Origin: a virus
Reading direction: 5' to 3' (one strand)
DNA: 63,491 nucleotides
IMG/VR virus record: IMGVR_UViG_3300047444_000187
Location: 1-63,491 of that record
The position numbers and the translations under genes were made by a program. Below are positions 6,785-14,670 of the stretch, in pieces; position 1 is the first letter of the stretch, and every line of letters starts with the position of its first letter. The notes beneath the pieces were generated by a model. It did not search any database, was not told the origin of the DNA, and saw only the letters and a list, made by a program, of their open reading frames with translations.

Positions 6785-7627
6785 ATGGCTCTAGTAGTCA
6801 AGAACACCAAGCAGTTAATCAATCCCGAGACGCTCAAGTTAAAGATTCTATTAGTCAGTCAGCCCGGATTTGGAAAGACAACGTTTGTTGCAAATAGCCC
6901 TAACCCGATTATTGGCGTGTGTGAAACAGGTCACGGCCAAGGTTTGCTCTCTATCGCCAGTAAAGGTGTTGACTACACGGAACTGGACAGCTACGACGAT
7001 TTCGACGCCTTTTGTTCGGGTGCGATTGGAAAAGAGAACGAGACCTTTGGGCTCGACTCTTTGTCTGATATGGCTTCTACCTTCATTAAAGATAAGGCCC
7101 TATCTCTGCCTAGAGCTAAAGGCGAATCCCAGAAGCGTGCATTGGGAGTTCCTGAACTAGATGATTACGGTGTGATGGCTGAGTTGACGCGGAAGCTTCT
7201 CCGCAAACTTCTAGGCCAAGGCAAGCATGTGGTTGCCACAAGTGGTATGCGTATTGACAAGCCTGACCCTGAGAACGGCCAAGGTGAGATGCTGATTGGC
7301 CCTGCACTTCCCGGTCAAATGTTTCTCGGCTCTACTGCAATGTTTGACCTAGTGTTGATTGGACGGACGCGTTCTATTCTCCGGGACCCGCGCGATGCTA
7401 AGTCTAGATACACTGAACGGTATTGGCTCACTGAACCTAGTAATGGCTTTCTCGCCAAGAACCGTCTCTCGATTGGTGAAGAGAGTAAAAGCTTTCTTCC
7501 GACTGAATTGATTTACAATCCTAAAGCTAACACAGGAACATTTGATGATATTTTCCAACGCGCTATGAAAGCATACGCTGAGGAAGCTGCAAAGCAAGTA
7601 GCAAAGACAACTAAAATTCTGAATTAG
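6785..7627 (+). CDS. Sak4-like RecA-family ATPase (single-strand annealing/recombination)
   Basis: This 280-residue P-loop ATPase has Walker A QPGFGKTT (residues 26-33), a Walker B-like hydrophobic strand ending FGLDSLSD near residue 80, and a conserved DDYGVMAELTRKLL helix followed by a strand KHVVATSGM. This is the pattern of phage AAA_24/Sak4 proteins, short RecA homologues that promote single-strand annealing. GGAGGGG lies just upstream of ATG 6785. It is followed by small early proteins and a possible ssDNA-binding protein, fitting a recombination module. Confidence 0.8.
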   Translation: MALVVKNTKQLINPETLKLKILLVSQPGFGKTTFVANSPNPIIGVCETGHGQGLLSIASKGVDYTELDSYDDFDAFCSGAIGKENETFGLDSLSDMASTFIKDKALSLPRAKGESQKRALGVPELDDYGVMAELTRKLLRKLLGQGKHVVATSGMRIDKPDPENGQGEMLIGPALPGQMFLGSTAMFDLVLIGRTRSILRDPRDAKSRYTERYWLTEPSNGFLAKNRLSIGEESKSFLPTELIYNPKANTGTFDDIFQRAMKAYAEEAAKQVAKTTKILN

Positions 7628-7696
7628 CTGATTATTTGAAGGGTTACGACGGGATGAAATACTCACCTAGAACCTATCCTAGTCAGCACAAGTTTC

Positions 7697-7780
7697 GGGA
7701 TATACTGACACGTTGATATATAATCTAGGCAACGCACGACCCGGCGACCTAGTGGGTGGCGACGTTCCTTGGTATATCCC
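7697..7780 (+). promoter_or_regulatory. nested inverted repeats with an internal TATAAT
   Basis: GGGATATAC (7697-7705) and GTATATCCC (7772-7780) form a 9-bp perfect inverted repeat. Inside it CTAGG (7725-7729) and CCTAG (7748-7752) form a second stem. A perfect TATAAT lies at 7719-7724, without a good -35 hexamer. The element sits in the 176-base gap before the gene at 7804. It may be a folded leader or an operator/promoter region. Confidence 0.4.
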
Positions 7781-7803
7781 GATTTATTTTTCTGGGAGGG
7801 AAA

Positions 7804-8034
7804 ATGTCTAAAGGTTTAATTGTATATAGTGTATCTCAGGCGCAAGAGTTTACTCTCCCTGAAGGATACGAGATTAAAGAGTTTGAAACTACCACGACAG
7901 GTTATCGTCTGGGTGGTGTCAAGAAAGAAGCATCACCGTTGTCAGTCACGGGCTTCAAGACTGTCTCTGAGATGACTATTTTCTATGACGAGTTCGGTAA
8001 TCAGATTTTCGTAGTCACCAACAATCTGGTCTAA
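7804..8034 (+). CDS. hypothetical protein, 76 aa
   Basis: This 76-residue soluble protein starts at ATG 7804 behind a strong GGGAGGG ribosome site. It is rich in beta strands (EMTIFYDEFGNQIFVVTN) and of unknown function. Its preceding leader is structured. Confidence 0.7.
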   Translation: MSKGLIVYSVSQAQEFTLPEGYEIKEFETTTTGYRLGGVKKEASPLSVTGFKTVSEMTIFYDEFGNQIFVVTNNLV

Positions 8035-8069
8035 TCCTCACTTGAGTATTCAAGTGTTTCGGAGCGAGT

Positions 8070-8309
8070 ATGAGAAAAGTAACTGAGAACAAGTCGTTGA
8101 AGTTTAACGACATCTCTGCGGAGTTGTATCGAGTCTATCATTTCCCTAATGGCGAAGCTGTTAGGATTGATATGCCTCAATCGTTGAACGTGAGTAAGAG
8201 TGGTGGGCATCGTGTCATGGATGATGCAGGCATTTCCCACTACATTCCCGGCGGCTGGATTCATTTGGTTTGGGAGAACAAGGCCGACCTCCCTGCATTC
8301 CAGTTTTAG
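8070..8309 (+). CDS. hypothetical protein, 79 aa
   Basis: A 79-residue protein starts at ATG 8070 after CGGAGCGAG. It contains a mixed strand pattern with SGGHRVMDDAGISHYIPGG and a Trp-rich end. No family is recognised. It lies between the Sak4-like gene and the possible single-strand-binding gene. Confidence 0.7.
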   Translation: MRKVTENKSLKFNDISAELYRVYHFPNGEAVRIDMPQSLNVSKSGGHRVMDDAGISHYIPGGWIHLVWENKADLPAFQF

Positions 8310-8361
8310 TACCATCTACAAATACGGTCAATTAAAAATCAAACACGGAGGAAGTTAAACC

Positions 8362-8844
8362 ATGGGTTTCGTTGACGTTAAGTTGAGTGATGTAGAGTTG
8401 GATAAGCCGTCACCAGTTGGGATTGGCGACTATACTTTCCAGCTTGCTCCCGGCGCTGCATATCGTGTGAACCAATACACGGGCGTTGAAGAGTTGAATG
8501 TCAGTGCGAGTATTGCAAGTGAAAGTGAGTTTCAAGGTCGTCGTGTGTTCTGGTCGTATCCTGACCCGACGGCGATTGGTAAGAAGTCTGGCAAGCCGAT
8601 GTCTTGGTCTGCTCAGGCGTTGAAGAAGTTTGAGCTTGCTTTGGGAGAGGATTCGCTTCCGGGCGAAGACCCTGCGACCTATCTGAATCGTGTGGCTACC
8701 AATGGTAACACGCGCTTCGGAGCCAGTATGGTAGCTGAGACGCGTAAGAATGAAGAGACGGGTAAGTATGAACCGTACACGCGTGAAGGCGAAGATGCGC
8801 CGCGTGCGGTGTTCAGTGTGTTTACCGTTCACGCTTCGGCGTAA
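8362..8844 (+). CDS. hypothetical protein, possible ssDNA-binding protein
   Basis: This 160-residue protein starts behind GGAGGAAG. It has a predicted beta-rich core with aromatic residues (FQGRRVFWSYPDP, residues 54-66), a helical segment (SAQALKKFELALG) and another strand region. Composition and position beside a Sak4-like recombinase suggest an OB-fold or other single-strand-binding role, but no decisive motif is visible and there is no acidic C-terminal tail typical of SSB. Confidence 0.55.
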   Translation: MGFVDVKLSDVELDKPSPVGIGDYTFQLAPGAAYRVNQYTGVEELNVSASIASESEFQGRRVFWSYPDPTAIGKKSGKPMSWSAQALKKFELALGEDSLPGEDPATYLNRVATNGNTRFGASMVAETRKNEETGKYEPYTREGEDAPRAVFSVFTVHASA

Positions 8845-8860
8845 TTAAGGCAAACAATGT

Positions 8861-8901
8861 TAGGGAAGGTTAGCTGCTGAAACGTCTAGAGACCTTCCCT
8901 A
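8861..8901 (+). repeat. 10-bp inverted repeat
   Basis: TAGGGAAGGT (8861-8870) and ACCTTCCCTA (8892-8901) are perfect complements around a 21-base loop, in the gap before the gene at 8913. There is no T tract, so a simple intrinsic terminator is unlikely. An RNA processing or regulatory stem is possible. Confidence 0.5.
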
Positions 8902-8912
8902 GCTTCACTACT

Positions 8913-9275
8913 ATGATTGAACTCTTCGAGCATCCCCACAAAGAAGGCGAGCAGTTGATTATCCTATCAACTGAACTCAAACTCTTAATCCACATAGCAG
9001 AGGAACAAAAGAAAATTATGGCAGATATCACAGCGTTGGCCCAAGCGGTTAGCGATTTGAGTACGGCAAGTGCGGCTGACGACGCTTCGATTATTGCGTC
9101 TTTGGCGGCGATTCAGACGTTGATTTCTACGCTGCAAGCTGGCGTGGGACCGACTCAGGCACAGATTGACGCTTTGACTTCGGCGGTTACGGGAGTCACG
9201 GCGAGCATTAATGCGGATGCGTCTAAGGTTGCGGCGGTTGTTCCGGCTGCGCCTGTGGCGACTCCTGCAAGCTAA
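8913..9275 (+). CDS. coiled-coil protein, 120 aa
   Basis: The 120-residue protein has an amphipathic helix at residues 15-35 and then a long Ala/Ser/Asp-rich heptad-like region (ALAQAVSDLSTASAADDA and so on) ending in an Ala/Pro/Val tail. The pattern resembles small trimeric coiled coils used in virion fibres or as oligomerisation pieces. An internal ATG at 9018 is an alternative start. A strong terminator follows it. Confidence 0.65.
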   Translation: MIELFEHPHKEGEQLIILSTELKLLIHIAEEQKKIMADITALAQAVSDLSTASAADDASIIASLAAIQTLISTLQAGVGPTQAQIDALTSAVTGVTASINADASKVAAVVPAAPVATPAS

Positions 9276-9319
9276 GATTAGACCACTACGACAGGTAAAC
9301 TGAGAGCATCATACAACTA

Positions 9320-9351
9320 GGGCCAGCCTAAAAACTGGCCCTTTTTGTTTT
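9320..9351 (+). terminator. strong rho-independent terminator
   Basis: The stem GGGCCAG/CTGGCCC encloses an 8-base loop and is followed by TTTTTGTTTT. It ends the transcript that includes the Sak4-like and 8913 genes, so downstream replication genes need read-through or their own promoter. Confidence 0.9.
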
Positions 9352-9363
9352 ATAGGAGGGGTA

Positions 9364-9456
9364 ATGGACGGCTACGTGATATTAGGTGTTGTGATAATGC
9401 TAATCTCAATCGCTGGACTAATACTCCTACTGGATGGTCTATTCGATGAAAACTAA
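9364..9456 (+). CDS. 30-residue single-span membrane peptide
   Basis: GGAGGGGTA precedes ATG 9364. The 30-residue product is one hydrophobic helix (VILGVVIMLISIAGLILLL) with a short acidic tail, overlapping the start of the next gene by 11 bases. It is probably an inner-membrane micropeptide of unknown role, translated together with the membrane-anchored protease-like protein. Confidence 0.6.
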   Translation: MDGYVILGVVIMLISIAGLILLLDGLFDEN

Positions 9457-9910
9457 CTATCCTCCATGGCCGTTGCTCAAGTTAGTTTGGACTCTAGCTC
9501 TAGCTAGTCTGATAGCCCAAGGCTGGTGGACTATAGCGCATCACAATCGGATTGCGCCTTGTGAGAGTGGGGTCACGCGACCCTCTGTTAAAGAACTTCA
9601 GAAGTGGTATGGCGAGCACAACTCAGAGATGTTCAACAACACTCTGCCCAAAGATTTGATTATTGATAGCTACTACAACCGTAACAAGAACTGGATGGCC
9701 GCTACTATTCACATGACCGACGGCTCGTTCCACATCCAATTCAACCCAGTGTTTTGCCTAGCCGAGCGAACTTATGACCAAGCGATGGTCCACGAGATGT
9801 GCCACGTAGCTGTGATGCAGAAGAATAAAAACGATGATACCCACGGGGATAGCTGGCAAGCTTGTATGAAGGGGCTGGCGGTCAACGGGAGCATGGAGAG
9901 GGTCTGGTAA
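9446..9910 (+). CDS. membrane-anchored SprT-like zinc metalloprotease
   Basis: This 154-residue protein has an N-terminal membrane anchor (about residues 10-30) and a SprT-like domain. The zinc motif HEMCH lies at residues 116-120 and the likely third ligand H133 in THGDSWQACM. The start ATG 9446 sits inside the preceding micropeptide gene. SprT/Spartan-like enzymes cleave proteins bound to DNA, but an N-terminal membrane span is unusual for that role, so an envelope target is also possible. Confidence 0.75.
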   Translation: MKTNYPPWPLLKLVWTLALASLIAQGWWTIAHHNRIAPCESGVTRPSVKELQKWYGEHNSEMFNNTLPKDLIIDSYYNRNKNWMAATIHMTDGSFHIQFNPVFCLAERTYDQAMVHEMCHVAVMQKNKNDDTHGDSWQACMKGLAVNGSMERVW

Positions 9911-10176
9911 TGCAAAAGAAAAAGCAAGACTTACCGTATGGATTGATGTGTCGGCGTCACCCGAATTACAAAGCAATGCGTGAGCCTCATGTTCGCGGAG
10001 GGTGTTCTGTGTGCGAACTCATGTGGCAGATGATGCGGAAAGACAGGAAAAAAGATGGGCCTGATAATGGTAGCACCGGGGGGTCAGTGCGGGGGACCGT
10101 TGATGCAATCGCGGAAGGTGGGAGTCTACATACCGTTGAGGGACCTAGCGGAGAAGGTACGGTTGGACCCGTTTAA
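9910..10176 (+). CDS. small Cys/His-rich hypothetical protein, 88 aa
   Basis: The frame starts at ATG 9910 overlapping the stop of the protease gene (TAATG). The first 50 residues look genuine: basic, with CRRHPNYKAMREPHV and GGCSVCELMWQM forming a Cys/His cluster. The later residues (GSTGGSVRG and on) overlap the start of the next frame and may be a neutral tail. Confidence 0.6.
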   Translation: MQKKKQDLPYGLMCRRHPNYKAMREPHVRGGCSVCELMWQMMRKDRKKDGPDNGSTGGSVRGTVDAIAEGGSLHTVEGPSGEGTVGPV

Positions 10177-10372
10177 CTTGGAGATGATTGAAGAGATTGC
10201 GGAGGCCCTGAAGCAAGAGTTCATAAAGGGCATGGGAGATTTCATTGAAGGTCAAAGAGTGTCGGTCGTGCGACGGTTGTCCGATGCAGAAGTTGTTTCC
10301 AGAGTCGAATTTAGTCCCACCCAAAATGGGTCCTTCCAGACGGCTAGCAGTAGCGGAGGCTCCGGGGGCTGA
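10055..10372 (+). CDS. hypothetical protein, 105 aa (overlapping)
   Basis: The frame from ATG 10055 shows a convincing helical centre (YIPLRDLAEKVRLD then MIEEIAEALKQEFIKG) but overlaps the preceding gene by 122 bases and the polymerase gene by 128 bases. It is either a genuine nested gene or coding only in its central part. The function is unknown. Confidence 0.45.
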   Translation: MGLIMVAPGGQCGGPLMQSRKVGVYIPLRDLAEKVRLDPFNLEMIEEIAEALKQEFIKGMGDFIEGQRVSVVRRLSDAEVVSRVEFSPTQNGSFQTASSSGGSGG

Positions 10373-12668
10373 GGAGAGTATTGAACTAGAACCGCTTGTC
10401 GGCCCGAGTGGTCGCATCATGAATATGCTTTGGTCGAAGGCGGGTATCAAGCGTGACTCTCTCACCATTCTCAACACAATCAATTGCAGACCACCCGACA
10501 ACGTGTATCCACTCGACAAGGAAGCACGTAAGTATATATCACAACAGGATGCAGAGGATGCAGTTAGCCATTGCTATCGAGCACACGTTAAGCCAGTGCT
10601 TGACAGCCGCCCATGGGAACGTATTGACGCTATTGGAGAAAAGAGTTTACGAATACTTACTGGTAAGACCGATGGAATAATGAAGTGGCGCGGGTCCCCG
10701 CTCCCACTCAAAGGTGAAGAGAAGCCGAAGGTGATTGGGATTTTGCATCCCAGTTACTTGATGCGCCAACAAGATTATATTCCCTTCACTATCTCGGACT
10801 TGCAAAAGGGCGTAACTCCCCCACCTGAACACTATGACCTACAACCTAGCCTTGAATCTTTGGAAGCCTTTGTTGACGCGAATGTACTTTGCTTTGACAT
10901 TGAAACAAATGGGTTTACCAATGCTATCACAATGGTTGGTATTCAGACCAAGCCCTTCCACGTTTCTGTTGTGCCTTTTGGTGGGGCTTATCTGCCTATT
11001 CTTAAGCGCATATTTCGAACCGCCAAAAATGTTGTAGGCCAGAACTGTATCCAGTTTGACATCCCTAGACTGATTGAGAACGGGGTGTTGTTCAACCCGG
11101 ATGTTCAAATCTGGGACATCATGTTGATGTTCCACTTGATGCACCCGGATAGTCCCAAGAAAGACTTGGAGACTATCTCTAGTCTCTATACTCAGAAGCC
11201 CGCGTGGAAACATCTCAATCACCAAGACATGTCTTTGTACTGCGCGCGTGACGTGGATGTTACCTTCCAAGCGTTCGTTCAGCTCAAGCAGTTGTTGAGG
11301 CGCTTTAACCTAGAAGACTTGTATATGTACACTCAAGTCCCTCTAGCTATGATTTGCCATCAGATGACTCAAGTGGGTATTCGTACCGATGGTCGTCGCT
11401 TGAAGTACGCAGCCGATAAGCTTGAAGAAGAACTAGCGGGCTTGATTAAGGAATTGCCAAAAGACCTGCAACCCCATAAGATTCTGGTTGGTAAGCGGTT
11501 CGACGCTCCAGAGGGAACTCTGGGCAAGTCCGGCAAGCCCGTCAAGTTTATCACCAAGCAGGTTGAGGAAGATGTTATTCCTATCAACTCGCCCAAGATA
11601 ATCGAGAAGTATCTTTATGAAACACTTCAACTTCCTAAGCAAGTTCATCCCAAAACCAAAAAGGTTACGACGGACAAGAACGCGCTCGATAGGCTTTTCC
11701 GTAAGACTAAGAACCCCGTTCTTAAGACTCTTACGCGCCTGCGCCAAATCGAAGAGTTGAAGTCTACGTTTCTAAATCAGGAGGTAGTTGGTCTGGGCAA
11801 AGTCCATTCCAACTTTCTAGTTCATGGAACAAACAGTGGAAGACTCAGTTCATCCGGTCCTAATCTCCAAAACCTTAATTCGGCTGCAAAGTACATCTAC
11901 GTCCCTTCTCATGAGGGTTGGTGTTTTGTTGAAGCTGACTTTTCATCTCTGGAGAATAGGCTTACTGCGTGGTACGCCAATGATTGGGAGCGTCTTAGAA
12001 AGCTCGCAATACCGGGCTACAACGAGCACAAGGAAGCCACATCTAGAATTTTCGGAATCCCTGTTGCTGACATCACCAAAGAAATGCCTGAGTACCGCTT
12101 GGGGAAAGCGGCCAATCATGCCGCAAACTATGGCCTAGGTCCACGCAAGTTTGCCATGACCTATGACATCACCGAGAAGGAAGCGCGCGATATTCTCCTC
12201 AAGTGGAGACAGGCTAATCCTCTCACAGTAAAGTGGCAGGAGAACACTAGCAAGGAAGCAGCCAGAGACGGTGTATTGACAACCAACTTTGGGCGCAAGC
12301 GGTGGTTCTGGTCTACTAGAACCTACACTGAGTCCTTGAGTTTCTTGCCGCAGTCTAGTGGAGCTGACATCAGCTTCCGTTGTATGATTGCTTTGTACTA
12401 TGAGCGTATCGGTTGGACGGTTGAGAAGGCTTCTAAGGTAGCTGAGGTTTTGGCTCCCTTGCCCCTACCCGCGAGAATGGTTGCTCAGGTCCACGACTCT
12501 TTGTTAATTGAATGCCCCCTAGCTTTGAGGGAAGAAGTCATCGAAGCCATGAAGAAAGTTATGACTCAACCTTGGAAGGCGCTTGGCGGTTTTTCTATTC
12601 CCGTGGAGTTTAAAGTGGGGGGACCGAATGATAGCTGGGCAGACATTAAGCCGTTGGAGGCAAAGTAA
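10245..12668 (+). CDS. DNA polymerase: UDG-like domain fused to family A polymerase with 3'-5' exonuclease
   Basis: This 807-residue replicative polymerase has three parts. Residues 1-185 form a uracil-DNA-glycosylase-superfamily domain like family 4: Cys6/9/12, VAEAPGAEE (36-44), NTINCRPP (77-84) and LHPSYL (167-172). Residues 213-340 are a DnaQ-like 3'-5' exonuclease with DIET (D218, E220), GQNCIQFD and YCARD (Y332, D336). Residues 370-807 are the PolA core: motif A EADFSSLENR (D565), motif B GKAANHAANYG (K621, Y629) and motif C QVHDS (H750, D751). The residue matching E. coli Phe762 is His625, an unusual choice. The start is TTG 10245 behind GGGAG. Confidence 0.92.
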   Translation: MKVKECRSCDGCPMQKLFPESNLVPPKMGPSRRLAVAEAPGAEESIELEPLVGPSGRIMNMLWSKAGIKRDSLTILNTINCRPPDNVYPLDKEARKYISQQDAEDAVSHCYRAHVKPVLDSRPWERIDAIGEKSLRILTGKTDGIMKWRGSPLPLKGEEKPKVIGILHPSYLMRQQDYIPFTISDLQKGVTPPPEHYDLQPSLESLEAFVDANVLCFDIETNGFTNAITMVGIQTKPFHVSVVPFGGAYLPILKRIFRTAKNVVGQNCIQFDIPRLIENGVLFNPDVQIWDIMLMFHLMHPDSPKKDLETISSLYTQKPAWKHLNHQDMSLYCARDVDVTFQAFVQLKQLLRRFNLEDLYMYTQVPLAMICHQMTQVGIRTDGRRLKYAADKLEEELAGLIKELPKDLQPHKILVGKRFDAPEGTLGKSGKPVKFITKQVEEDVIPINSPKIIEKYLYETLQLPKQVHPKTKKVTTDKNALDRLFRKTKNPVLKTLTRLRQIEELKSTFLNQEVVGLGKVHSNFLVHGTNSGRLSSSGPNLQNLNSAAKYIYVPSHEGWCFVEADFSSLENRLTAWYANDWERLRKLAIPGYNEHKEATSRIFGIPVADITKEMPEYRLGKAANHAANYGLGPRKFAMTYDITEKEARDILLKWRQANPLTVKWQENTSKEAARDGVLTTNFGRKRWFWSTRTYTESLSFLPQSSGADISFRCMIALYYERIGWTVEKASKVAEVLAPLPLPARMVAQVHDSLLIECPLALREEVIEAMKKVMTQPWKALGGFSIPVEFKVGGPNDSWADIKPLEAK

Positions 12669-12998
12669 ATGGTCGGAAACGTCGCAGCAATTAAAGTTAC
12701 GGGTGAACGCGTGTTCGTTCTTAGCGCTGGAGATAGTGGGCTTGGTCCTGTCTATACAGTTCGACGCCCTGTCGTTGGTCCAAACGGCATCCAGCATATC
12801 GTGGAGAACTTTACGCCGGATGAACTCGAAGCGCCAGATGAAAGTATCCGTCGGGAACTGAATGATATCCTGACTAAGCGTAAACTCGAACAAGAACTGT
12901 ATAACCAATTCCAAAAAGAACAAGCAGCTACACAAGCCTCTGAATTTGAAGCGGCCACCGAAAAGACGGATGATAACGTAATTAAGTTCACCAACTAA
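12669..12998 (+). CDS. hypothetical protein, 109 aa
   Basis: This 109-residue acidic protein starts at ATG 12669 right after the polymerase stop. It has a beta-rich N-terminal half (ERVFVLSAGDSGLGPVYTV) and a helical, Glu/Lys-rich C-terminal half that could be a coiled coil. It lies between the polymerase and the RepA-like ATPase, suggesting a replication accessory role, but no family is recognised. Confidence 0.7.
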   Translation: MVGNVAAIKVTGERVFVLSAGDSGLGPVYTVRRPVVGPNGIQHIVENFTPDELEAPDESIRRELNDILTKRKLEQELYNQFQKEQAATQASEFEAATEKTDDNVIKFTN

Positions 12999-13009
12999 GG
13001 CGGTGCTAA

Positions 13010-13894
13010 GTGGCCGAAGTCCTAAGTGACTTTATCGTACGGCCCTTACCCAAGATTCCGCATCAAATAGGTCGTGGAATCATGCCTGTGAAGTCGCTAG
13101 TTTGTATCGGTGGAGAACCTAAGGCTAACAAGTCTTATGTGGTACTCAATATGTGTCTCGACCTTGCAAGAGGGAGGGACATCTTTGGGGGCAAATACCA
13201 CGATGGTTCTCCCGCGATGCCTGTTGCAAAACCCTATCGAGTGTTGTACATCGAGCAGGAAATTGGCGAAGAAGGCTTGAAGGAACGCTTGTTACCCATG
13301 CTCAGCGGCGAAGTGCCGTATGGACTTGACTTCTATATCAAGTCCCGAGATATGACGATGCGGTTAGATACACCCGAAGGTAGGTTGGCCATAGAGCAGC
13401 AGATTGTAATGTGTAAGCCGGATATCGTAGTGTTTGACCCTCTCGCAGAGTTTCAGTTGATTAACGAGAACTCGGCGCAAGAGATGGGCATGACAGTTCG
13501 TGTGTTGAAACGGTGGATTGAAAGCTATGGAATCTCTATTATACTCGTACACCACGTCGGAAAACCGGGGTTTGAGGACCCGAGGACGGGTGGAAACAAG
13601 CTTAGAGGAAGTAGCGCTTTGTTTGGTGCCGTTGATACATTCATCGGCGTATCGCGTAAGTCTGAGTCCTCACACCCGGCTCCGACTCTTGAGCTCGAAT
13701 TTGAACTCAGACGCGGTAAGCCCTTGCAGAACTTCACAATCAGACGCGAAGAGTCTGGACTCGTAACTTTTCTGGGAGATAAGTGGACGGCGGGATTAGT
13801 GCAGGCAACGCATAACGATGGGGCGGAAACTGCACCCCGAGCAGCGCGACAAAGGAAGCCAAAGGAACCTGAACCCTTTGCAAAGGAACTATGA
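13010..13894 (+). CDS. RepA/AAA_25-like RecA-fold ATPase (putative replicative helicase)
   Basis: The 294-residue protein has the RecA-fold signature of RepA-type hexameric helicases. The P-loop is GEPKANKS (35-42, with Asn in place of the usual Gly before Lys) and Walker B is PDIVVFDPL, followed by ILVHHVGK and GGNKLRGSSALFGAVD. It probably unwinds DNA with the fused polymerase. The start is GTG 13010. The neighbouring genes are the polymerase accessory protein and a phosphoesterase, with which it overlaps by ATGA. Confidence 0.82.
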   Translation: MAEVLSDFIVRPLPKIPHQIGRGIMPVKSLVCIGGEPKANKSYVVLNMCLDLARGRDIFGGKYHDGSPAMPVAKPYRVLYIEQEIGEEGLKERLLPMLSGEVPYGLDFYIKSRDMTMRLDTPEGRLAIEQQIVMCKPDIVVFDPLAEFQLINENSAQEMGMTVRVLKRWIESYGISIILVHHVGKPGFEDPRTGGNKLRGSSALFGAVDTFIGVSRKSESSHPAPTLELEFELRRGKPLQNFTIRREESGLVTFLGDKWTAGLVQATHNDGAETAPRAARQRKPKEPEPFAKEL

Positions 13895-14670
13895 GCGACG
13901 ACGTAAAGTTGTATGTATCTCTCGCAGACATTCATTACCCGAAAGTACACAAGCCGACCCTAGAAGCGGTGAAAGATTTCGTTGGAAAGAACGAAGTTGA
14001 CGGCCTCATCTACCAAGGTGACCAGCTCGATATGGAGAACATTTCCCATCACACAAAGGGCAAGCCGTTCTTCCGCAACAAGCGCGGCTACATCTCTGAT
14101 ATCAATGGCTTTAGGAAAGTTGTCCTAGACCCCATTGAAGCTTTGCTCTCTAAGAAGTGCAAGAAGTATTGGATTATCGGCAACCATGAACGCTTTGAAC
14201 AGGACCTAATCGAGTGCCAACCGGAACTTGAGGGACTGGTCAATCACGTCAAGTTGCTAGAATTGGTGGAACGTGGTTACCAGATTATACCTCTTGGACA
14301 CTCTCTCCAAATTGGAAAGCTTAATGTCGTCCATGGAGAAATCCTCTCGGGCATTGGGAACCAGATGGGCACTTTCCCCGCGAAGAAAGCCGTCCTACTT
14401 TACGCAGGCAATGTTCTTGCTGCTCATAGTCACGCTCCTCAAATGTATACGCAGATATCTCCAGTGGAGCATACCCAAAAGTGGCAAGGATATATCGCTC
14501 CGATTCTCGGCGCAACAAACCCCGGCTACCTCAAGAATCGCCCGACTGCATGGCTCAATGGGTTCTCAATTATCGAATCCCACCCAGACGGGTCCTTCAA
14601 TCTCTACTTGGTTAACATCATTAACGGAAAGTTCAGCTATGGCGGCAAATCATACGGAGGCAAAAAGTAA
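13891..14670 (+). CDS. metallophosphoesterase (second paralogue class)
   Basis: This 259-residue calcineurin-like phosphoesterase shows ADIH (residues 12-15), YQGDQLD, IIGNHERFE, VVHGE and AAHSHAPQ in order. It differs from the shorter enzyme at 3667 and resembles phage phosphoesterases placed in replication operons. The C-terminus is Gly/Lys-rich. The substrate is unknown. It overlaps both neighbours (ATGA and a shared base), indicating coupled translation. Confidence 0.85.
   Translation: MSDDVKLYVSLADIHYPKVHKPTLEAVKDFVGKNEVDGLIYQGDQLDMENISHHTKGKPFFRNKRGYISDINGFRKVVLDPIEALLSKKCKKYWIIGNHERFEQDLIECQPELEGLVNHVKLLELVERGYQIIPLGHSLQIGKLNVVHGEILSGIGNQMGTFPAKKAVLLYAGNVLAAHSHAPQMYTQISPVEHTQKWQGYIAPILGATNPGYLKNRPTAWLNGFSIIESHPDGSFNLYLVNIINGKFSYGGKSYGGKK

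Noticed and set aside
6700-6897. Frame starting MVLSTSDWRNLADNPGYTY
   Set aside because: The first 28 codons are protein-like, but most of the frame overlaps the Sak4-like gene and there is no ribosome site. Kept only as a weak possibility.
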